A stretch of 31,005 nt of DNA from a virus, in IMG/VR virus record IMGVR_UViG_3300038660_000290, positions 1 to 31,005 of that record; one strand, 5' to 3'. How positions within the stretch are numbered: the first letter of the stretch is position 1; each line of letters opens with the position of its first letter. The translations under genes were made by a program, and so were the position numbers. Below are positions 12,044 to 19,900 of this stretch, in pieces. The notes beneath the pieces are model-generated. The model was not told the origin of the DNA, ran no database searches, and worked only from the letters and a program-made list of their open reading frames with translations.

Positions 12044-12601
12044 ATGGCACTACCACTCGTCGTCGAAGACGGCACTGGCCTCACGACGGCAAACTCATAC
12101 CTGACAGCGGTTGAGGCTGACGCAATTCTAAGCGTCAACCCTGTCTTTTATGCTGCGTGGACGGCACTGACCCCAACTGAGCAGGACTCCTTCCTTGTGT
12201 GGGCGTCCGACTACATAGACTGCTACGTTCAGTGGAATGGATACAAGACTGTTGAGACCAGCGGCCTCCGCTGGCCTCGCGAGTGTGTCACGGACTGTGA
12301 CGGCGTTCTCATTGCTTCGAACGTCATCCCGGACAAGCTCAAGAAAGCCGTTGCGCAACTGGCGATCTTCCTGACAACTAGCGAAGCTGCTCAGTCGGGT
12401 GGCACGGCTTCCGTAGCGCCTCCGGGCATCAAGCGAGTCAAAGCAGATGTCGTTGAGGTTGAATTCTTCGGCGAGAGTGAGGGTGGCGGTCGCGACACAC
12501 GTTCTGGTGACGATCTACTTCCTGTCAACATGCGATTCCTGATCCGTTGCCTTGGCAACGTTCAAACAGGACGTCAACGATTCGCAAAAGTGATCCGTTA
12601 A
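12044..12601 (+). CDS. DnaT-like head-tail adaptor protein
   Basis: The 185-residue product has the N-terminal signature of the family annotated as DnaT-like ssDNA-binding proteins in phages (LVVEDGTGLTTANSYLTAVEAD, then the L.WPRE segment near residue 75). In siphophages this position, first of the connector genes, is the head-tail adaptor that docks on the portal; the DnaT label is inherited from family naming. It starts 4 bases after phoH ends, and the next gene starts directly after its stop. Confidence 0.75.
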   Translation: MALPLVVEDGTGLTTANSYLTAVEADAILSVNPVFYAAWTALTPTEQDSFLVWASDYIDCYVQWNGYKTVETSGLRWPRECVTDCDGVLIASNVIPDKLKKAVAQLAIFLTTSEAAQSGGTASVAPPGIKRVKADVVEVEFFGESEGGGRDTRSGDDLLPVNMRFLIRCLGNVQTGRQRFAKVIR

Positions 12602-12985
12602 ATGGGGTTCAACAGTCTTCTCGATAATCAGGTTCAAGGCCTGATGCGCATTCTGGGGCAGAACGACGGGCTTGCTCCAACCCATACCTATGAGCGTATC
12701 GACGCAAGCACGTACGACCCAAGCACCGGCGGCGTGTCAACGGCAGCCACGCGTTACGACGATATTCCTATGGTGTTCGCCCGTTACGAAACGGATGAAA
12801 TAGACGGAGACAAAATTCAGGTCACCGACCAGAAAGCCATCATCGCCGCACTTGACTTGCCGGTAAATCCCCGCATTCAGGATCGGGTTATTCAATCCGA
12901 CGGGCGTGTATTTCACGTCGAAAATGTTGGTGGCGTTCCCGGAGAAAGTGTGTGGATTTTGCAGATGCGGGAGAGTGACGTTTGA
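12602..12985 (+). CDS. Head closure (stopper) protein, putative
   Basis: The 127-residue product is beta-rich, with a long loop in the middle (PMVFARYETDEIDGDKIQVTD) and the order expected of gp16-like or Phage_H_T_join-type stopper proteins that close the portal channel below the adaptor. The call rests mostly on position between the adaptor and the gp10-like gene, and on size. The start ATG abuts the previous stop. Confidence 0.65.
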   Translation: MGFNSLLDNQVQGLMRILGQNDGLAPTHTYERIDASTYDPSTGGVSTAATRYDDIPMVFARYETDEIDGDKIQVTDQKAIIAALDLPVNPRIQDRVIQSDGRVFHVENVGGVPGESVWILQMRESDV

Positions 12986-13467
12986 TGACGTCATCTGTTG
13001 TCATGAACCCTAACCAGTTCAACAACGGCCTTGACCAGTACATGAAGCGTTTTGAGCGCCGGTGGCGCGTAAGAATGAAAATGCTCGTGGACCAAGGTAT
13101 GGTCCGAATGTTGCGCCGAACGCCAGTACACACAGGGCAAGCGGCGATGAGTTACGTCGCATCGGTTGGGGCTCCAAAGGGCGGCAGTGCTGGGGCAGGG
13201 TTTCCGGTCAATGCCCCAACGAATCAGTTGCCGCTTGGCGCAGAAGAAAACCGTGGTCGGGCAGAAAACGTATCACGAGCAACACTTGCGTCCGTCAACT
13301 ACAACGATCCGTTCCAAGTGTTCTGGATTGTCAATAACGCGCCCAGCATCGGTGGGCTAGAAGCGGGCGAATTGCCCGAAGAACCTTATACACCTCGCTC
13401 GCCACAGGGCATGTTTGGTGTGACACTTCAAGAGCTTTCTGCCCTACTGGACACAACACCGCTATGA
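12985..13467 (+). CDS. HK97 gp10-like neck protein
   Basis: The 160-residue product contains the family hallmark RTPVHTGQA (near residues 45-53, the P.DTG.L motif of HK97 gp10-like proteins) and the C-terminal P.SPQGMFGVTL segment. These proteins act at the head-tail joint or the top of the tail. The ATG overlaps the previous stop (TGATG), and its own stop overlaps the next start (ATGA), showing tight translational coupling. Confidence 0.75.
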   Translation: MTSSVVMNPNQFNNGLDQYMKRFERRWRVRMKMLVDQGMVRMLRRTPVHTGQAAMSYVASVGAPKGGSAGAGFPVNAPTNQLPLGAEENRGRAENVSRATLASVNYNDPFQVFWIVNNAPSIGGLEAGELPEEPYTPRSPQGMFGVTLQELSALLDTTPL

Positions 13468-13892
13468 CACCAGCATTCATCCAATTCTGCGAGACACGGT
13501 TCCAGACGGAATTTTCACTGTTGAACCCACAGATGCCGATCTTGTATTCCAACGTTCCGGTACCGGACACGGTGGACGCTTTTGTGTGTCTACACGTGAT
13601 GGCTTCTGAGGATACGATGCCAATCAACATCGGGCACGAGGCGAAGTCGCGCAACGTTGGCCTCATTCAGGTGGACGTGTTCACACCGAAGGACGAAGGT
13701 GCCGGTGAGGCGTACAATATGGCGTATCAGGCTGGAATGATATTCAAGCGTCAAGACCTTTCTGTAGGTGGGGAAGGGCTGGTCGTCTTCAAAGACCCAT
13801 CCATCCAAGATCGAGGACAAGTCCGGGGTCGCCACAAGCACCAAATGCGCGTTCCGTATCGGTACGACTTCAAAGATTTCTTTCTTCCATGA
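13464..13892 (+). CDS. Tail terminator protein (DUF4128-like)
   Basis: The 142-residue product is of the size and beta-alpha pattern of DUF4128 tail terminators, which form the ring capping the tail tube (like lambda gpU). It is the last of four overlapping connector genes and is followed by a promoter-rich gap and then the tail tube gene, the standard order. The 4-base ATGA overlap with the preceding gene supports the start. Confidence 0.75.
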   Translation: MTPAFIQFCETRFQTEFSLLNPQMPILYSNVPVPDTVDAFVCLHVMASEDTMPINIGHEAKSRNVGLIQVDVFTPKDEGAGEAYNMAYQAGMIFKRQDLSVGGEGLVVFKDPSIQDRGQVRGRHKHQMRVPYRYDFKDFFLP

Positions 13893-13970
13893 TTGACATC
13901 TAAACCGAATCACCTTAGCATGACCCGTTTTTTCTCCGAGCTTGACTTTTGGCACATTATTCGTTAGGGT
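13893..13970 (+). promoter_or_regulatory. Tandem promoters for the tail operon
   Basis: P1 has TTGACA (13893-13898) and TAGCAT (13916-13921) with a 17-base spacer and begins right after the tail terminator stop. P2 has TTGACT (13942-13947) and TAGGGT (13965-13970), also 17 bases apart, and is preceded by ATGACCCGTTTTT (13920-13932), identical to the box at 6836. The spacer of P2 holds TTTGGCACAT, the reverse complement of ATGTGCCAAA found in promoters at 22729 and 24112. Confidence 0.65.
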
Positions 13971-14022
13971 GCCATACACATGCCGGATTCTATCTGGCTT
14001 ATGATATCATGAGATAACGCAG

Positions 14023-14044
14023 GGTGGCGGGGCCTCCCTCCACC
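14023..14044 (+). promoter_or_regulatory. Leader hairpin before the tail tube gene
   Basis: GGTGG-C-GGG pairs with CCC-T-CCACC around loop GCCT (14023-14044), giving 8 pairs and one mismatch, 20 bases upstream of the start codon. It ends 6 bases before the AGGAG ribosome binding site (14051-14055), so it may tune translation. Confidence 0.4.
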
Positions 14045-14064
14045 AGATTTAGGAGAACCGTCCA

Positions 14065-15882
14065 GTGGCATTTGCTGATGCAAACCGCACACAGATTCGT
14101 TACATCGAAGAAAACTCCTTCGGTGTCACGCCCGGCACGGGTACGACCCGTGAAGTGCGCCTGACTTCTTCCTCGCTCACCGCGAACAAGGAAACTGTTG
14201 TTTCCGACGAACTTCGTTCCGACCGTATGGTCTCGGACATTGTTGAAGTCGCGGCATCCTCGGGCGGGGACATCAATTTCGAGTGGTCCTCGGGACCAAA
14301 CGATGAATTCCTTGCGGGCTTCCTGCTGGGTGCATGGGCACGCCCCATGACAATGGATTTCTGGGAAGGCGTTATCGTCAGCGTCACCGGTGTGAGCACC
14401 GTGACTGTTGCAGGACGCGACATCACCGGATACCTTACCGCAGGTCGCCGCATCAAGCTGGATGGCTTTGCCAACCCAGCGAACAATGGCTACTTCGAGA
14501 TTTCCACAGTAACGCTCGTCGGTTCAAACACCGAAGTCGTGGTGACTGCGGCAACGCTCGTCGCTGAATCCGGCACAGTCAATGCGCGCCTTTTCGACGC
14601 AAACGACGTCATCATCCTTGACGACACCTCGATCTCCGTGGGGGCAACAGGCCTCGACGGAAACGCCACCAACCCGTTCGCTGCGGCAATCGCGGCAGGA
14701 CAGTTTGGGTTGGGCGCGAAGGTCTACGTCGATGCAGAAGACGCCTACGAAGTTGGTACAGTCACGCTGACTGATCCGACCGCGATGGTAGACAACTGGG
14801 CTCTCGTTGTCAACGACGGCGTGAACAGCGTAACTCTGACGGCGACCCTCGCCGCTCCGGGCGCGCTTGAATTCCTCGTCGGTGTTGACGCGGACACCGA
14901 TGGCGCAGCGCTTGTTGCGGCAATCAACGCACTTCGTTTCCACACCACACCGATCTTGGTCAATGCGACACACAACCCCGGTGACGATGTTGTCACGGTC
15001 ACGAACCTCCGCACGACCGGCGGCTCGCTCGATGACAGCACAGGAACGGTTGATGCGAACGTCGCGACTGTTGACTTCGCAGGCGGCGTCTCTGGCGTCA
15101 CTGGCATCTACACCGTCACGTCCCTCAACGACGACCTTCTTGGCCTGAGCCCGGCACCCGCTGCACTTGCGGCTGGCGGCAGCATCGTTGTCAAGGGTTC
15201 GCACGCACGCAACCCCGGTGACGAGACCTCGATCCAACAGCGCTACTTCTCCATCGAGACGGCGTTCCAAGACATCGGTCAATTCATGGAGCAGGACGGC
15301 ATGGTCGCCGGTACCTTCTCTCTGGAAATCGCGACAGGCGCAATCGTCACCGGAACCATTGGTTTCGAAGGACGCGCAACTTCGTTGGTCCAATCCACAG
15401 TCCTCGGCAACACTGGCACGTACACCGTGCTCGACGCGCAGCCGGGTGATGTTGTGAACGCGACAACCGACGTTGGTGACCTTGTCAAGGACGGTGTTCC
15501 GCTCTTGGCCTGCATCCAGTCCATCTCGCTCTCGGGCGAGGCTGGTCTCCGCATGCAGAACTGTGTCGGCGAAAAGTTCCCGCGCGGCATCGGTACCGGT
15601 CGCTTCAACCTGACCGGCTCCATGACTGTGTACTTCGAGAACGAAGACCTGTTCACAGACTTCATCAACCACGCGACAGTGTCGCTGGAATTCTCCATCA
15701 CTGACTCTGGGGGGATGGCGTACTACTTCAACATCCCGTCGCTCAAGGTTTCGCAAGACGAAATCGCACCGGGCGGCATCGACCAAGACGTGTTCGAGAA
15801 CATCGAATTCACTGCGTTCCGCGACGCTGTGACCGACACGATGTTCATGATCGACCGCTTCTCGCCGAACTCCGCAACCTGA
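14065..15882 (+). CDS. Major tail tube protein with a large inserted region (605 aa)
   Basis: Siphophage tail tube proteins stack in rings to make the tail. The N-terminal part (1-92) and the C-terminal part (386-605, with RYFSIETAFQDI and ATGAIVTGTIGFEG) together match a common tube family of about 300 residues. Residues about 93-385 are an insertion of Gly/Thr/Val/Asp-rich beta domains (segments ITGYLTAGRRIKLDGF, VVNDGVNSVTLTATL, GVTGIYTVTSL), probably exposed on the tube surface. The GTG start has AGGAG 9 bases upstream. Its own tandem promoters and a strong hairpin behind fit a highly expressed virion protein. Confidence 0.85.
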   Translation: MAFADANRTQIRYIEENSFGVTPGTGTTREVRLTSSSLTANKETVVSDELRSDRMVSDIVEVAASSGGDINFEWSSGPNDEFLAGFLLGAWARPMTMDFWEGVIVSVTGVSTVTVAGRDITGYLTAGRRIKLDGFANPANNGYFEISTVTLVGSNTEVVVTAATLVAESGTVNARLFDANDVIILDDTSISVGATGLDGNATNPFAAAIAAGQFGLGAKVYVDAEDAYEVGTVTLTDPTAMVDNWALVVNDGVNSVTLTATLAAPGALEFLVGVDADTDGAALVAAINALRFHTTPILVNATHNPGDDVVTVTNLRTTGGSLDDSTGTVDANVATVDFAGGVSGVTGIYTVTSLNDDLLGLSPAPAALAAGGSIVVKGSHARNPGDETSIQQRYFSIETAFQDIGQFMEQDGMVAGTFSLEIATGAIVTGTIGFEGRATSLVQSTVLGNTGTYTVLDAQPGDVVNATTDVGDLVKDGVPLLACIQSISLSGEAGLRMQNCVGEKFPRGIGTGRFNLTGSMTVYFENEDLFTDFINHATVSLEFSITDSGGMAYYFNIPSLKVSQDEIAPGGIDQDVFENIEFTAFRDAVTDTMFMIDRFSPNSAT

Positions 15883-15886
15883 TAAA

Positions 15887-15910
15887 GTGGGGAGCCTCCG
15901 GGCTCCCCAC
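15887..15910 (+). terminator. Strong hairpin after the tail tube gene
   Basis: GTGGGGAGCC (15887-15896) pairs perfectly with GGCTCCCCAC (15901-15910) around TCCG. It follows the stop codon by 4 bases. There is no T-run, so read-through into the chaperone genes is likely; its core resembles the hairpin at 9562. Confidence 0.65.
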
Positions 15911-16013
15911 AGACTTTCCCGACATCTTGGAAACAACCGAGATCGCCATGGCGTAGGCGGTGAGCGGTTGTCGGGGCCGCTCCCGCCACCCCAAACCCGA
16001 CAAGGAACTGAAA

Positions 16014-16499
16014 ATGTCCGACACTGTAAAAGAACTGGCTCCTGCGTCCTCTGCCGAACCGGCAGGACCCGCGAAGCTCAAGACGAACCTTCACCGCATT
16101 TTTGCTACCGACGAACACCTCGAAGAAGGTGGCGCGTGGGTAGACGTCAATGAACTCTACGGCCTCAAGATCAAGGTCCGTCGCCTGCGTTCGGAAGCTT
16201 CCATCAAGGCCTACGAAGACATCGTACGCGAATCATTCGGTGAGGCGAAAATCCGCCGCCCGGAAGACCTCAACGCGAAGCAGTCCGGTGACATCCTCAC
16301 ACGCCAGTTGGCGCGCGCTGTCCTGATCGACTGGAAGGGTGTCTACGACGAAAACGGCGATGAAATCCCGTACTCCGAAGAGGCGGCGCTCGCTGCCTTG
16401 AACGAGATGAAGGACTTCCGGGAATTCGTCTACCAAGCTGCCAACGAACGGGACACGTTCCGTGAGAAGGCGGACAAGGACGCGGCAAAAAACTCCTAA
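16014..16499 (+). CDS. Tail assembly chaperone G
   Basis: The 161-residue product is the analogue of lambda gpG: a soluble, charged, mostly helical protein encoded between tail tube and tape measure genes that coats the tape measure during tail assembly. AAGGA lies 7 bases upstream of the ATG. Six bases before its stop, frame 0 reads GCA AAA AAC, forming the slippery heptamer A_AAA_AAC at 16487-16493. Most ribosomes end at 16499; some shift to -1 and make the longer GT protein. Confidence 0.85.
   Translation: MSDTVKELAPASSAEPAGPAKLKTNLHRIFATDEHLEEGGAWVDVNELYGLKIKVRRLRSEASIKAYEDIVRESFGEAKIRRPEDLNAKQSGDILTRQLARAVLIDWKGVYDENGDEIPYSEEAALAALNEMKDFREFVYQAANERDTFREKADKDAAKNS
16487..16493 (+). promoter_or_regulatory. 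Programmed -1 frameshift site A_AAA_AAC
   Basis: The heptamer A AAA AAC is in the correct register relative to the frame beginning at 16014. After a -1 slip, reading continues CTC CTA ACG and stays open to 16978. A 5-bp stem GGTGG/CCACC (16509-16531) lies downstream and could assist, although its distance of about 15 bases is longer than typical. Confidence 0.88.
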
Positions 16500-16978
16500 C
16501 GTTCCTGCGGTGGAGCCTCGACAACGCCACCAAACACGAAGCGCCGAAGAAGAATTTCCTCGACAAACTGGAAGCTGAGGATAACCCGAAGCTGAAAGCG
16601 ATGAGGGAGGCGCGGGAGGCTCGCGAAAAGGCAGCAGGCGTACCTAAGCCTGTGAAACCGCAGGAACCTGCTCCGAACTTGTTTCCAGACATGCTCTGGA
16701 TATGGTCTGCGTTTTGCTTCCTATCAGAACGCCGGGGCGTTTCCGCAAACGGCCCGGTACCAATCACGATAGAAGCAATGAATGCGTTCGCGCAGATGAC
16801 GAACCGATACCGTCAGCCGTACGTCGAACAACTTCTTAGATTCATCCCTGAACTCGACCGCGAATATCTCCGTGACTTCTACGAAAAGCAGAAGAGGGAC
16901 ATGGATAAACAACGGAAGAAAGACGAAGCCGGTTCTCGGCAAGGCGGTGCCCCTAGACGGGGCGTTGGTAGACGGTAG
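16493..16978 (+). CDS. Tail assembly chaperone T part, expressed as a G-T fusion
   Basis: This frame has no good start of its own and is expected to be translated only after -1 frameshifting at 16487-16493, giving a GT protein of about 321 residues. The extension has a charged helical linker (AREAREKAAG), a conserved hydrophobic helix (PDMLWIWSAFCFLSE), and a helical C-terminus rich in K, R and E that ends in a basic tail. In lambda the T part recruits the tail tube protein to the tape measure complex. It ends 3 bases before the tape measure start. Confidence 0.85.
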   Translation, partial: LLTFLRWSLDNATKHEAPKKNFLDKLEAEDNPKLKAMREAREAREKAAGVPKPVKPQEPAPNLFPDMLWIWSAFCFLSERRGVSANGPVPITIEAMNAFAQMTNRYRQPYVEQLLRFIPELDREYLRDFYEKQKRDMDKQRKKDEAGSRQGGAPRRGVGRR

Positions 16979-16981
16979 ACA

Positions 16982-19900
16982 ATGGCTGAAACCCACGAAC
17001 TCAGATTGAAGATCAACGCGGCTGCCGCGAAAGCTGGCAGCCGTGCGTTCGTTGCGGCCATCGTATCCATTCAGCGGTCGGTGATCGACCTCGACCGCAT
17101 GAGCGACGGCACATTCAAGCGCCTCGCAAAGAACGCACAGATCGCGGGCAAGGCGGCAAACAATACCGTGAAGCCGGTTGACCGCTCAGCCCTCCGTAGC
17201 CTCGATGCGTTCGCAAAGCTCCAAGCACAAACACTTCGCCAGACAGCAAACACCCGCCGGGGCCTGACATCCCTTATGGACGGGCTCCGCACGGTTGCGG
17301 CTGCTTACACCACAGCACGTACCGCCAACGAGGCGTACACGCAGTCTGTGACGCGCTCTAACAGCGTTCTGGCACGTCAGGCACAACTCCTGTCCCAGAC
17401 GCGCTCAGCGGCCTCTGCAAGTGGCGCAGGGTCCTCCCCAGCAGCGCCACGGGCGAACAACCGTGCATCCGACCAACAGATTGCAATGCAGAACCGCGTC
17501 AAGCGCGCGGTTGATGACACACGGCTCTCGGTAGAGCGCCTGACCACATCCTTGATGAAGGTTGGCGGGTTCTCAGAGATTCAGAAGGTTGGCTCGGCAT
17601 TCCGCGAATTCCAGCGGAACGTTTCCGGCGCGGCTGTGTCTTCTCAGCAACTTGATGTAGCGAAGACCAAGCTCAACGCAACCATGCGCCAAGCACAGAC
17701 CGCTGCTGTCACCCTGAACACGAAATTCGCAGAAGAGGCACGCATCACCAAGGCTGCGGCTGACGCCGCGCGGCAGAAAGAACGTGCGAACGCTACAATG
17801 GCAAACTCTGCCAAGGCGGCTGCCACAGCGACTTCGAACGCAAACGCTGCAATGGCGCGTCAGGAGAAGCTTGCACTTGACGCGGCTTCGGCAAACCGAC
17901 GCGCTTCCGAGGAAGTATCGCGCCTGTCCCAACGCCTCAAGAATATCGGCGACACACGCGGGTTGGCAATGCTTAACACCGCGTTGAACCAATTCCGCAG
18001 TTCAACCGCGGGGGGAGTACAGAGTGCTTCTCAATTGCGCACGGCGACTGCACAACTTGCCGAAGCGACGTCTCGGGCAAAGATCGGCCTCACCGGAATG
18101 GAAGGGGCGCAAACGCGCGCCTCGCGCAGCGCACGCAAACTTGCGTCGTCCTCGTCTCAAGCAGCAGCAAACGCCCGTCGTGTAGAGCAGAATATGCGCT
18201 CTATCGCAGGATCGTCTAACGCTGCCGCCGGTGCCATGCGCAACGCAACAGGGTCCATGCGCGGCCTTGAAAACGCGTTCAGCGCGACCTTCCAGATTGG
18301 CTCCGCGTTCCGCGCGATGATTGGCTCCCTGACATTCGGTACGTTTATCCAAGGCGTGTTCGCTGCGGGTCGTGCCCTTGACCAATTCCGCGTGACTATG
18401 GAAGTTGCGACGGGAACAATGTCTGGTGCCATGCAGCAGATGGATTTCATCGACGGCATGGCCCGAGAATTGGGTACAGGCCTGCGCGGCGCGCGGGAAG
18501 ACTTTGCGAAGTTTGCGGTCTCCGCGAGCTTGGCTGGCGTCGAGACCGCGACCGCTCGTGACATCTTCCGTTCGGTCTCCGAAGCGATGACCGTTATGGG
18601 TCGTGGAGCGGAAGATCAGCGTCTCGCATTCCTCGCCTTGGAGCAGATGCTTTCAAAAAATGTCGTTAGTTCTGAAGAGCTTAGACGCCAGTTGGGCGAG
18701 CGCTTGCCCGGCGCTGTGAACCTCATGGCGCGTGCTGTAGGGGTCACCACGGCAGAGCTTCAAGACATGTTGAAGGCGGGCGAATTGGTCGCCTCCGAAG
18801 TGCTGCCTAAGTTTGCTCGTGAAGTTGACCGCGCGTTCGGACCCGGCCTCGAAGCGTCTTTGGCCAAGGCACCGGCAGCGTTGGGTCGTTTCCGGAACGA
18901 GATCGAATTCTTCCTGTCTGCAATTGCAGACAGCGGGTTCATGGATGAGTTGGCAAAGGGCTTTGATCGGCTCACCCAAGCCATGCGTTCGCCAGAGGCG
19001 CTGGACGCGGCACTCAAGCTCGGTGATGGACTCACAAATCTGGCTGAGATCGGGTTCGACTTCGCCGAAGCCACCGTCACAAACATTGATCGTGTCGGTG
19101 CGGCTGCGAAAGCTATTCTTGGTGGTATCATTGTCCGTCAGGTAACGCTGATGGCGGGTGCTCTTTTGACCGGCGCGACTCGCGCGGCGGCAGCAATTCA
19201 AGTTCTGACTGCGCGCTTTGCCGGTAGCACCGCTGCTACAACAGCACACACCGCCGCGCTCACACGCGACACCGCTGCTGAAAATATTAATGCCGCTGCT
19301 ACGGTGCGTTCAACTGGGGCAACGACGGCACACACTCGCGCCACGGTTGCAAACGCCGCCGCCGTATCCGCTTCCGCTGCTGCAAGCACCCGCGCCGCCG
19401 GTGCGATGGCTGCCACGTCGCGCGTTGCGGGCGCGGCTGCTATGGGCATGGTGGGAGTATCCCGTGTTCTTCTAGGCCTTGCTGGTCCAATCGGTATCGG
19501 TATTGCCGCACTGAGTCTGCTCCCCATATTCTTCTCTGATAGTGGTGAAGCTGCGGTAGAGATGGCGGATGACATTGAAGACGCGGTACGCCGCGCCGGT
19601 GCATCGCTGGATCAGCTTGAGGCGCGCGACTACGCACCAACTTCTCGCCGGATGATGGACAGCATTGTCAGCGACCTTGAAACACTCGACTCGCATCTCC
19701 AACGCGTTGGGGCGAACAGTGAAGACTTTGCGGACAGCTTTGGTTCGGCGATGCAGCGCATGGCTCGGCAGACCGAAAGCACAACGTCCATCTTCGCCCG
19801 CATGGAGGGGATCAATCTCAGCCGTATCGGCATTGACGGGGATGCTCTCGACGGTCTGCGGGGATCGACACGTCGCCTTGTTTCTGACACACTGGAACTG

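Noticed and set aside
14524-15936. Long open frame on the minus strand (470 codons) opposite the tail tube gene
   Set aside because: It is antisense to a clear structural gene and reflects codon bias of the + strand; the translated sequence is Arg/Cys/Val-rich without family motifs and there is no ribosome binding site.
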